Shown piece after piece: positions 31,966 to 41,519 of a stretch of DNA of 64,000 bases. The notes beneath the pieces are model-generated. The model was not told where the DNA came from. It made no database searches and saw only the letters and a list, made by a program, of their open reading frames with translations. Every line of letters starts with the position of its first letter. Position 1 is the stretch's first letter. The DNA lies in assembly GCA_037178625.1 (NCBI GenBank), contig CM074128.1, positions 620,001-684,000 of the forward strand, in the 5' to 3' direction. This DNA comes from Skeletonema tropicum. Its lineage: Eukaryota > Bacillariophyta > Thalassiosirophyceae > Thalassiosirales > Thalassiosiraceae. The translations under genes were made by a program, and so were the position numbers.

Positions 31966-33936
31966 CTACCACCTCCTACCACCATTATTTCTGTCCATAA
32001 CTGCTTGCGTCTGTTGAAGTTTCTTCATCCACATTTCTTCAAAACTCAGTTTTGGACCATCTCTTGGATGTGCAGCAGGTTGGAAAAACTCCTTTTCACC
32101 CCTCCATTCATCGTCGGATGATTCATACTCATCATCTGAGTAGAGGGGAACACCTCGACCGATTTTCTCTTTTAATTTTTGTTTTGGTTTTGAAGAACGT
32201 TTCTTGTCGTCACTATGAAGCTGTGAACCATCATCATCCTTGGTTGGTGCATGTGAATCATCGTCGTTCTTTGTGTTCTTGTTTGTTGCTGAATTCACTG
32301 CCGTATGCATCGTAGGAACAGATTGCCTCATAGAAACTAGAGCTGCAAGGGCGTCGATATCCATGTCGTCAGGCAAACTTTCCTTAATGCGACCTGTGCT
32401 AGCCGAAGTGAAAGCTTCACGAAATGATGAAGCATCGTCTGAGCCTTCCGAAACATTACGTTTGCGAATGGTTTTTGTAATCGAATCACTGTTGTCATCA
32501 TCACATACATCATCTCTCATCAAGCCCGGAAGAGAAGCCGATTGTACCCGCTTTCGCTGTTTATCCTTCTGTGCTGATTTGCTTTGGGCATTGGCCTTAC
32601 TGGATATGCTTCTCTTCTTGTCGAACTCAGCATGATCATTTTGGGCCTTCATTGTCGCTACCTCTGTACTTTCCTTCACACCAGATCTGCTTTTCTTCTT
32701 CAACGGGGCATCATCTTTTGCATTTTTCTTTCCACCAGGCCTGCTCCTCTTCTTGGAGTGCGCAGCATCACGGTTGTCCTCTGCTGCGCTCTCCTTCTCG
32801 CCAGATCTGCTCTTTTTCTTCGTCTTCATTGGTGCCTTATTACTCCCTCCCTCTACCGAGGAAGTTCTTGTCTCACCCTCCTTCTCGCCAGATCTGCTCT
32901 TTTTCTTCTTTTTGAATGCTGCCTTATCTGTTTCCCTCTCTATCTCTATTTCGCTTTCTTTTTCACCAGATCTCCTCTCCTCATTCATTGAGGAATCATT
33001 CCTTTTGTCATCTATTGCAACCTCCTTCTCTGTTCTGTCATTTTTCTTTCTGACTGAATCCTCGTTACTTTTCTTTTCGATTGGATCCTCATTACTTTTT
33101 GTCTTTTCCAACCCGTCCCTATCAGCATGTCTGCCCACCCTCATTTTCAACACCGGGCAATGATCATTATGTTTTCTACGCGATGCCTCGCCCGATTTTA
33201 ATTCCAACTGACACTTCCTACACCCGGCAGCTGCACCTTCGGCAAGCAAGGCGATAGTTATTGGTGGGTGACCATTCTTACTTCTGATGCCCGCCTCGCC
33301 CTCCACCTTCTCACCATCCTTCGATTCATAAACTAGAGAACCATGTCGCTTCACCGCAGACTTTTTGTTGTCATTGCCCTCCACAATTGGAGTCCATGAA
33401 ATAACCTTACAAGAGAAATATATCTCGGCATGAGGCCAAAGCAACTCAATCATAGCCCCCCTACGTATCAAATGAAAGTTATTCACATCATCATCCCCCG
33501 TAACACTATCATCGTCGCGCTCATCATCACTAATTTCCATCCATGAGCGAAATTTCTCCTGCAGCAAATCAATAGTCTGCCGTTCGCCATCATCGTATTC
33601 GATCACCGCCACGCCCGCAGTGTACGTGCTGAGAGTCAACTCCCGCTGCTTCCTCTCATATCGATCGACATGGCCCGTACCCGCAACATTTTCCAAGGGC
33701 TCCCAAGTGTCATCGTCGGCGGTGTAGCCCTCCCATCGAGTTTTATAGAGTTTGACTCCGCCCTTGCCTGTTTTTGTTCCGACGATTTTTGCCACCTTGT
33801 AAAAGGGTTCTTCAGCTGCTGCCTCTTCCTTCTTTGCTGACTTTTGTTTCTTCTTGCGAGGGGCAGCTTGGCCGGACGACGACCTCTTCTTTCGCGACGA
33901 CCCTTTGGCGCTCTTGCGGCGCGATGATAACGCCAT
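31966..33936 (-). CDS. Chromodomain protein with basic/acidic repeat region
   Basis: The likely start is the ATG at 33936 (MALSSRRKSAKGSSRKKRSS), giving 656 residues; an open frame extends to 34080. A Lys/Arg-rich N-terminus is followed by a chromodomain: YKVAKIVGTKTGKGGVKLYK and TRWEGYTADDDTWEPLENV (aromatic cage residues Y, W and W/Y present). A second beta-rich part (VAVIEYDDGERQTIDL and RRGAMIELLWPHAEIYFSC) resembles a Tudor-like fold. The middle carries at least six degenerate repeats of the form KKKSRSGEKE, and a conserved-looking tail has SFEEMWMKKLQQTQAVMDRN. Expected to bind methylated histone tails. Nuclear by composition. Confidence 0.78.
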   Translation of the reverse strand: MALSSRRKSAKGSSRKKRSSSGQAAPRKKKQKSAKKEEAAAEEPFYKVAKIVGTKTGKGGVKLYKTRWEGYTADDDTWEPLENVAGTGHVDRYERKQRELTLSTYTAGVAVIEYDDGERQTIDLLQEKFRSWMEISDDERDDDSVTGDDDVNNFHLIRRGAMIELLWPHAEIYFSCKVISWTPIVEGNDNKKSAVKRHGSLVYESKDGEKVEGEAGIRSKNGHPPITIALLAEGAAAGCRKCQLELKSGEASRRKHNDHCPVLKMRVGRHADRDGLEKTKSNEDPIEKKSNEDSVRKKNDRTEKEVAIDDKRNDSSMNEERRSGEKESEIEIERETDKAAFKKKKKSRSGEKEGETRTSSVEGGSNKAPMKTKKKSRSGEKESAAEDNRDAAHSKKRSRPGGKKNAKDDAPLKKKSRSGVKESTEVATMKAQNDHAEFDKKRSISSKANAQSKSAQKDKQRKRVQSASLPGLMRDDVCDDDNSDSITKTIRKRNVSEGSDDASSFREAFTSASTGRIKESLPDDMDIDALAALVSMRQSVPTMHTAVNSATNKNTKNDDDSHAPTKDDDGSQLHSDDKKRSSKPKQKLKEKIGRGVPLYSDDEYESSDDEWRGEKEFFQPAAHPRDGPKLSFEEMWMKKLQQTQAVMDRNNGGRRW

Positions 33937-34159
33937 TATTCTAATCTGATTAACTTGTATATTTATTATTCCGAATTCGTTGTTGTCATGGCGCTTGTTT
34001 TGGTTTTGTTGTATGAAACGGTTGTGCGTCGTGCCCGCGAAGCAAGAACCAAAAGACGCGCGCGCGGGCAACGCAACCAAAGACCCATGTACCGCAACGA
34101 TATGCCGTCCGGTATTCGCTAGGGGAAATTTCCCCTAAAAAAGCAATAAGTAAGCTACA

Positions 34160-35040
34160 ATATCCCAGATAAATTTAACCAGCAATTTCGTTGCTGGTAA
34201 GAAAATGGCGGCAACGCGGTCTGTCCCTTACCAGCAATTTCGTTGCTGGTAAGGAACATACTGTTCCTCCGTAGATCGTACGGAGGGGGAAATGGGAAAA
34301 AAGAGGATGCGAACCCAAGTGTAGAACGTGGGCGAAGATACATAGGAATTAATATCTCTAACCAGCAATTTCGTTGCTGGTAAGGGATTTCTACGTAGCC
34401 TGGTATGTTTTCTACGGTAACTAGGGTGCACCGTGTGCGAGGAAAAGAGAAGAGATAAAGCAGTTGTACATAGGCGCAGCACGCAGCCGAGGCTGAACAG
34501 TGAGCAGCAACCTCAGGAAGGCACAGGTATCTTGATTTTCGAACGCCGACCCCATGCCTGCGTGAGGCAGGCGATGGGGTCAGCGGCAGATTCTTCTCAC
34601 TACTCACTAACTTCAGCTAATAAAATTCTTTTCTCTAGAGCATTGCCTAGCCGTATCATAGCTTATGCGGGCAGCATTACTTATTCGATCAAATGAGTCA
34701 GTTGTACGATTCGAAACGATAGGGTGCCAAAAGAATCGCTGTAACATTTGTGTGACGATATTCGAACACTGTTATGTTGGTGTAACAAAATGTAACAATG
34801 ACTAACCCTAACAAAATTCCTTCCCGCAATAATTCAGGATTTCTACACTTAAGGGCTTCCCGCAATTTCTCAAAACGAATGTGAACAACCCTGGATTCTT
34901 GAGTATTCGTTTTTGTTCTTGGCGCTTCACGGGTCCCTCCCCGTTTGCGATTATTTTGAGTGCCTTTCGAAAGAATCAGGGAAATGGTGTGGCATTCTAA
35001 CCAGCAACGAAATTGCAGGTAAGAAATTTATCTGGGATAT
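34160..35040. mobile_element. Non-autonomous inverted-repeat element with internal palindromes
   Basis: ATATCCCAGATAAATTT at 34160-34176 is repeated inverted as AAATTTATCTGGGATAT at 35024-35040. Each end is followed inward by a CCAGCAATTTCGTTGCTGG palindrome (34179-34197, and inverted with one mismatch at 35001-35019). Two more palindrome copies lie inside. No coding frame of substance, so a MITE-like element of about 880 bp is the simplest reading. No target-site duplication was confirmed. Confidence 0.55.
34179..34380. repeat. Three copies of a 19-nt palindrome
   Basis: CCAGCAATTTCGTTGCTGG occurs exactly at 34179-34197, 34231-34249 and 34362-34380, each followed by TAAG. Arms of 7 nt flank a TTTCG loop. 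A fourth, inverted copy is at 35001-35019. Confidence 0.85.
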
Positions 35041-35052
35041 ATAAGTACTTAT

Positions 35053-36381
35053 GTACTGGCGGGAACTAAATCGTACCTCGCCGCGCGCGGTATGTACGAT
35101 AAATCGTTTTACGCACAAAACACTAACAACATGAAAAGAGTCATAAATTTGGCAATGATACTTAGGTACTCGACGAAAATACATGTAGCAGCCTATCATA
35201 GAATCCCAAACAGTATATATACATTATATGATGCAGAAGAGACTATAATTCGTCGAGATGGAGCACCTATCGACAAATTTGGGACCAATAACTGCTATTT
35301 CGATCTAGAATGATATAGGGACCTGCCGCGAACTAGACCCCCCCCGGGGTCTAAAAATTTTGGCTAGTCTTCTCTAGGGGGGTCTAACTTGAGTTTTCAC
35401 CCAAGAGACCCACCACCACCACGATGCCGATGACATCATGATGTTGTGTGTTGATGCAGTGGCTGGACGGGTCTTGTTGACATTTGCGAATGAAAGCATC
35501 CGTTGGATTGCTGAATGCGATGGGTATTATTAAACAGTAGGAGTAATCAATACCGTAGCATCACAAGAGGAAGTCATGCTGCGTAATGTGTCAAGTGCTT
35601 GACCAAAAATAGGAATAAAAAATACACCACCAATATGTGCAAGCCATGCTGTGCAGAGCACGGAGCTCCTATCTGTTCTGCACACAAAAGAAGAAGTAGA
35701 TGTAAAGACATAAATTAACAATTAACGTTTATTTGACTCCCTAGTGATCGCCTTACTAAGTTACCTACTAGTCGAAACCGGAGGAGGGGGGTCTAAATAT
35801 TTTGGCTAGGCTGTGATTTGGAGGGGGGGTCTAAGCCGACCAGGGGGGTCTAGTTCGCGGCAGGTCCCTGCTACTGGCGGGAACTAAATCGTACCGGAAA
35901 TAAATCGTACCACGAAGAAATCTCCACACAAATCACTAACAAAACACAAAAAAGACGCATTCTACACCCTAATATCATGGTTCTGAGCCTCCATGTCAAC
36001 GCCTATCCCAAATAATCGACCATAATATTATAGTATAGACAAGTAGCTTTCGATAGAACCACTGGTCAACGTTGTATGTAGTATACTCGCATAGCAGCAG
36101 CAGCGCAGGCATGCAGATATGCCGTAGACATGCGTCATTCTAGATCGAAATAGCAGTTATTGGTCCCAAATTTGTCGATAGGTGCTCCATCTCGACGAAC
36201 TATAGTCTCTTCTGCATCATATAATGTATATATACTGTTTGGGATTCTATGTTTAGGCTGCTATATGTATTTTCGTCGAGTATCATGGCCAAATATATGA
36301 CTCTTTTCATGTTGTTAGTGTTTTGTGCGTAAAATTTGATAAATCGTACCGCGGCGAGGTACGATTTAGTTCCCGCCAGTA
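35053..36381. mobile_element. Element A: long inverted-repeat arms
   Basis: The left arm at 35053-35312 and the right arm at 36135-36381 are inverted copies of each other over about 250 bp, with small differences. Outer ends are TACTGGCGGGAACTAAATCG and its complement. The left arm contains a 73-codon frame (35092-35313) that may be a chance frame or a fragment of a transposon protein. Other elements now lie between the arms. Confidence 0.7.
35318..35868. mobile_element. Element C: 551 bp, perfect 26-bp terminal inverted repeats
   Basis: The ends at 35318-35343 and 35843-35868 are perfect inverted repeats of 26 bp, beginning GGGACCTGCCGCGAACTAGA. Just inside, a GGGGTCTAAA-N-ATTTTGGCTAG motif occurs in direct orientation near 35348 and 35789. 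No transposase frame. It sits at the inner end of the left arm of element A and directly before element B, so it is a separate insertion. Confidence 0.75.
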
Positions 36382-36659
36382 GCCTGTATATATCATATAT
36401 ATCTCTACGGCATCATTATCTGCGTGCCTGTGCTGCGCGCTGCTGCTGCTATGCGTACTCGTGACCTTATGTCTTCACTCGCGGCAAGCGCTCGTGAAGA
36501 CATAAGGTCACTTGTTTGTGTCCCGCACGGACGGTGTTCGAAAACGACGCCGCGCAACTCTCACTAGTGCAGACCTTTATAGTGTTCTGTTAGTGATTTG
36601 TGTGGAGATTTCTCCGCGGTACGATTTATTTCCGGTAGATTTAGTTCCCGCCAGTAGTA
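35873..36659. mobile_element. Element B: fold-back element sharing ends with A
   Basis: The left end (CTACTGGCGGGAACTAAATC) at about 35872 is complemented at 36637-36659. The outer 80 bp are inverted copies (AGAAATCTCCACACAAATCA against TGATTTGTGTGGAGATTTCT). A second inverted pair lies near 36093-36124 and 36410-36460 (GCATAGCAGCAGCAGCGC). The right arm of element A (36135-36381) occupies the loop between these inner arms. A and B share their first 24 nt, so they belong to one family. Confidence 0.65.
36461..36511. repeat. Perfect 18-bp stem hairpin
   Basis: GTGACCTTATGTCTTCAC (36461-36478) is followed by a 15-nt loop and GTGAAGACATAAGGTCAC (36494-36511). The stem is perfect. It lies inside the right part of element B. 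Confidence 0.85.
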
Positions 36660-36902
36660 AGTTATATCTTTAACAATGGTTTCAGAAGAAATAATGATGA
36701 ATAGCCTCTAATTACTCCTTTCAACTTGTTGGTGTGCACTTCTACTTACTCAGCTCTCTCCTCTAGAGCAACATAACGATTGGCTTAGTCACGTGGATGC
36801 GCGGCCTTCTAACGTTACTACATGAGAGGCAAGTTCAATTATGTACTTAGGGAACCTCACAGGACTCAGCTAGAGGAAGACCGCGCATAAATAGTCACAT
36901 AA
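36660..36902. other. Intergenic, 3' side of LRR gene
   Basis: About 240 bp after the mobile-element cluster, holding the presumed 3' end of the LRR transcript. Nothing else seen. Confidence 0.35.
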
Positions 36903-39240
36903 TTACAAACATTCAGTGCAACAACTACAAGCCACACCTGACCATTCTCCTCCACAGTCAGAAACAAATACGCTCAACTGCGAGTTTCGAAGGGTGCAAA
37001 CTTCGAAAGGAACAGCTCCCGACAAATCATTCCCTTCAAGACGCAATTCCTCAAGTACAGTCAACTCTTGAAATTCGGAAGGAACAGTTCCAGTAAGTTG
37101 GTTCCCATTCAAATGGAGGACTTCAAGGTTCGTCAAATTTCCAAGCGTCGTGGGTATTTCTCCAGTCAAACTGCAATTTGAAAGTTTGAGTTTCTTCAAA
37201 GCTACATTGCTGCTGAGATTTTCGAGACCTGATGCCAAAAGGCTGTTATTGTATGCATAGAAGAGTTCAAGAGACGGAAGTTCTAGTTTCGGTATCGTTC
37301 CAGAAAAACTGTTGTACTCGAGCCGCAGCTTCTTGAGACTCAGCAATCCTTCAGCCTGTGCAAAGTCGTCAAGTGTTCCGCCCAGATCATTTGCGTTCAA
37401 ATAAAGATAGACAAGATTGCTTGCTTCTTGAAACATACTAAAGCTCAGAGTACCCGTCAACTTATTCATGCCAAACAAAACTGCAGTCAAGTTCGCTGGC
37501 TTGAATATACTTGTTGGAATGGTTGAAGTTAATTGATTGTCGTACAGGTGAAGTTCCTTCAGTGATGGGAAATGGTCGCCGAAGTCATTTGGAATGGAAC
37601 CTTTTAGATCGTTTGAAGCCATGCTGAGTAGTTCAAGCTTCTCCATAGTACAATCTACGTCTGGTATATTGCCAACAAATGAATTATTTTGCAACCGCAA
37701 ATCCACCAACGTAGACGATGCGTCACAAAAGATACTCGATGGGATAGTTCCTGTGAGTTTGTTCTCTTGCAACCACAGACGTTGAAGATTTGGAAGATTG
37801 TTCTCAAGTGAGAGCGGAATTTTGCCATGCAAAGAGTTTCCACCCAAACGAATGTGTTGTAGTGCCTTCATATTTCCGAGAACAGTTGGTATTATTCCGC
37901 TTAATTGGTTGTATTCAAGACTAAGATTTTCAAGCGAAGTCAAATCTTGGAGAAACAGATCGTCTATCTTCCCAGTCAAAAAGTTATGGCCCAATGATAG
38001 CACCTTTAACTTCGTCAGTCCTTTTGTCATGTTTGCATCTATTTTGCCTACGAAGTTTGTTCCTGTTCAAGTAGAGCTCACGCAAGTGGGTGAACTGAGA
38101 AAAATACGTTGCTATCGTTCCTACAAGACTGTTGCTTCCTAAATCTAGCAGATGGAGGTACTTCAGCTCCACTAATTCAAGTGGAAGAGATTTGCCCGCT
38201 AATCCATTGTCGAATAGCTTTAGCCCCGTTATAATTCGCCCCTTACCGAGGCCAAGATCAGAATCTGCAAAGTCACTAAAGTCATCGTCCATATTCTCTT
38301 GGTTGAACTTGTCGCCTACAAGACCAACAACTTTTTGTCGCTTCTTTTTGTCAGCATCTGCTGTAGAATTATTGTTTTGTTCCTGAACGTCCGAACATAT
38401 CACAAATTGCCATCCGCATTCATGCTGTCCTGTCAGCCAGTATACTCGGTGCTTCCAGCTTGGGCCATTTGTTGAAAAATACAGCACGGAAAGCACGTAT
38501 CTCTGGATAATTTGTTTCGATAGTATTGGATCATTTGGATTCAACTTGAGAGGATCCTGCTCTGCCAAGAATACAAGAGCTCGATATTGAGGACTGTCGG
38601 TATCCAAAAAGACTTCTTCACCAGAGATTTCTACAAACATCTCCTTCATTGGCTGAAATCGATTGTTTTTCCCCCGGAGAAGCGCCCATCTAGGCATTGA
38701 TAATGAATATTGGGTTGTAGATTGTGTCAGTGAGTGCAGCATCGCCGAAAACAGTAAGAATGCCAAAAGAATCCATTTGCAAATGAACTTTATCATTTGC
38801 CGCCTAGCGGAACTTCTGTCGGATGGCGTGTCATTATCACCAATAGAGCTCAGGTCATCGAATAATTTACCGTCATCTACACCATCATCTTCATGTTCCT
38901 CATAATCATCTTCATCAAAATCAGCAGCTGAAACAATCTCAATACCGGAAGTACGTAACGCTGTATCGTCCACAGCCGCCCCAGCCACGTTACCTACTAT
39001 CTCTTCTGTGGCATCGGCAAACCATCGAGACGATACATTCCAAAAACTGCTATCGTCCTGTGCTGTTTCATTTGTTAGCATGTGATTTATGCTACTACGA
39101 AGACTGGAGCGTCGACTAAAGGATGATCGGGCGAGAATCTGTCTTGGTGGTCGCCTGCTCTCCTTTTCTTCTGTTTTGTTCATCATTGTGGTGTGATCCG
39201 AAAAACCTTCGCCTTTGGTGGCGTCCGGCTTTGAAAACAA
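36903..39240 (-). CDS. Leucine-rich repeat type II membrane protein (one frameshift)
   Basis: Read as one gene from 39240 to 36903. The cytosolic N-terminus of about 150 residues is Ser/Arg-rich then acidic. A membrane span follows (ICKWILLAFLLFSAMLHSL). The lumenal part has a plant-type LRR N-cap (YFSTNGPSWKHRVYWL and ECGWQFVICSD), then about 15 LRRs of 24 residues with the LxGxIPxxLGNL pattern. It ends in a Cys cap (VSDCGGEWSGVACSCCTECL) typical of diatom LRR proteins. One extra base in TTT 38056-38058 (plus strand) shifts the frame. Removing it gives LYLNRNNFVGKIDANMTKGL, which fits the LRR consensus exactly. Probable role: surface or secretory-pathway recognition; ligand unknown. No kinase domain. 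Confidence 0.8.
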
Positions 39241-39594
39241 GTATATCCACTTTCCACTACGCCTTTAGTTCGCTTGTGATAGAATCTTATTTTTAAGGAA
39301 CGGAAAAGAGCGTACAGCTATAAGATTGGATGAGGTATAGCGATCATGACCAATACCATGACGGGTCATTCCCATCGGCTGCATCTGAAAGATGGCATGT
39401 TGGCATGGATGAGGACTGAGGTGCGGACTGAGGAATGCTTTTTGATTAAAAAATGGCGCCAACTATCATCGTCGCGAACGCGCCAAATTTATTGACATGA
39501 ACACTGAATTGAACATAAAATATGATGGAATCTGACGCTGCGCGTTCCTCCAAGCCAACTAAGCCACTCTCCACCATAGTATCTACTTCCGACC
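39241..39594. promoter_or_regulatory. Divergent promoter region, LRR/MsrA
   Basis: About 350 bp between divergent starts at 39240 and 39595. No defined element recognised. Confidence 0.35.
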
Positions 39595-40727
39595 ATGAAG
39601 ACCTTCTGCCTACTACTCTCCATATGCCTGGCCTCACCAGCATCGGCCTACACAGCTCCAAAGCCAAACAACAAATCCACATCAATTTCCCATCGTCGAG
39701 CTTTTCTTTCCAAAATCGCCGGGGCAACAATCGCTGCTTCAGCCACCACACTCAGTCCCAACACTGCCTCTGCAGCCGACGATAATCTCCAAAATGTGTA
39801 CTGGGGCGCAGGATGCTATTGGCATGTGCAGCATGAATTTGTGCTCGCAGAACGGTCGATTCTCGGCAGGAAGGACAATGAACTCACTTCATTAACAGGC
39901 TATGCTGGGGGATTCAAAACTGACTCGGAGGGCCGAGTTTGCTATCACAACTTTCAATCTATTGCTGACTATGGCAAGTTTGGTCACGGAGAGGTAGTTG
40001 GTATGACCATCCCAGAATCAAAGATTGAAGACTTTGCAGTGGAATATTTTAAACTTTTTGGTGATAAGGGAGAACGTGCAGATCCAATGGATAAAGGAGG
40101 GGAGTATAGATCGTTATTGGGATTGCCTGGGGGGAGCAAACACCCAGCCTATCCTCAAGTGGAGGCAGCTGGAAAAGCAAGGGGGATGACATTGGTAGAT
40201 GGAAAAGGGAATGACCCTGATACATTGGGAAAACGTCTTGTGTATGTGTATGATTCGAACAAGTTTCCATTCTACCAAGCTGAATTTTATCACCAGTATC
40301 ATAATGATTTTTTGACTCCTGCATATGGCAAGGAATACAATAATCTTGCTAATGCTGCATTGGAGGATGGTAGGATCAAGATCACTGGGTGCCCTGACCG
40401 TGTGTGAGTGTTCTATAATATGATTGGGCATTATTGTCATATCATATGACTACTTAGCGACCTAAAACATACACAGATGCTTTATTATTGCCCTCTCATC
40501 CTCATGCTTGTTTCTCTTATGCTTAATGGTACAGAAAGACTGCATCTTTTATGAACAATGCCAAACACAATGAAATCATGTTGCTAACTTGCATAGCGGG
40601 CGTAGGTGTAGCTGCAATAGTAATCTCTGCATTCATTTTATGGATAAAACCAAGATACCTTCACATGCCCATCTATGAAAACTATGATAAGGTTGATGAT
40701 GGTAGTGCAGAGACTGAGATTGTTTAG
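39595..40727 (+). CDS. msrA: Peptide methionine sulfoxide reductase A-like, thylakoid-type presequence, C-terminal membrane span
   Basis: Exons 39595-40403 and 40535-40727, with a 131-nt intron (GTGAGT to GTACAG) in phase 2, giving 333 residues. The presequence has three parts: a signal peptide ending ASPASA-YTAPK, a transit stretch, and a twin-arginine segment RRAFLSKIAGATIAASATT followed by TASA-ADD, as in lumenal Tat substrates. The MsrA core is GAGCYWHVQHEF (catalytic Cys; family consensus GCFW), LTGYAGG, GHGEVVGM (conserved Glu) and DKGGEYRSLL. Exon 2 adds the span IMLLTCIAGVGVAAIVISAF and a short acidic tail. The family reduces Met-S-sulfoxide. A thylakoid location with a C-terminal anchor is inferred from these signals. 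Confidence 0.82.
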
Positions 40728-41519
40728 GCTGAAGGGATTCATCCTTTTATTGAGGTTCGCTGATAGAGATAGATTGTACCCTAAAGTAGTAGTATTGTAT
40801 GAAGTCGATACCTAGTACCTACCAAGAGCAAAATTTTCTGGATTATTTGGTCTTGTAAGGACTTCTCGCAGGAGAAATTCTCCCCTGCTCGATATTCGCT
40901 AAATTCAACACCATATTCACTTGATTATGATCTTGTTTCTTGTTGCATTGAATCTATGCGTTTTATAACACTACTGACCCATTGATAATAGTTACCACTT
41001 CAGTTTCAACTTGAATTGCAGTCTCTAATCGATCGTTGGGACATGTTATTGTTGAGTTGTATTGCGTCTAGAGAGACGCAGAGCATTCAACTGAGAAGCT
41101 CTGAGAAGGCAGTTCATCCGGATTTCGAGTTCTGGGTGAGCAGTCTCTGCCACTCCTTCTTGAATGAAAAGAAAGGTAGCCCATCATTATTATTCGATCA
41201 AACAGTCAATAGTACTTAGGTGCTTTTGACGAGTTGTAGTTGTAGCCGAGATAAGTAGAGGCTTTCCCACGATGGAATGGAGCTGGATGGCTGTGAATTT
41301 CTGTCATTTTTGCCCTTTTGATTGGGGGCTATTTTTTTGTTGTAATGAATTGGGTAGCTCTTTTCTCAATGAATGCTCGATGCCAAAAATGAAAAATGAG
41401 TTCTCCCACGAGAATTCTAGTTCTAGCTTACGGTCTTCCTTCCACGCGTTGCTTACACTTACATACAATACCTCACTGTTGACAGCCCAACGCTACGGCT
41501 GGACACCCTAATCTCATTC
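40728..41519. other. Intergenic, promoter side of MGDG synthase
   Basis: About 790 bp. Two open frames (41016-41219 and 41272-41511) look like chance frames with no family resemblance. The region before 41520 must hold the MGDG synthase promoter. Confidence 0.4.

Noticed and set aside
41016..41511. Two frames upstream of the MGDG synthase
   Set aside because: Short, poor composition, no family, and located where the promoter and leader are expected.
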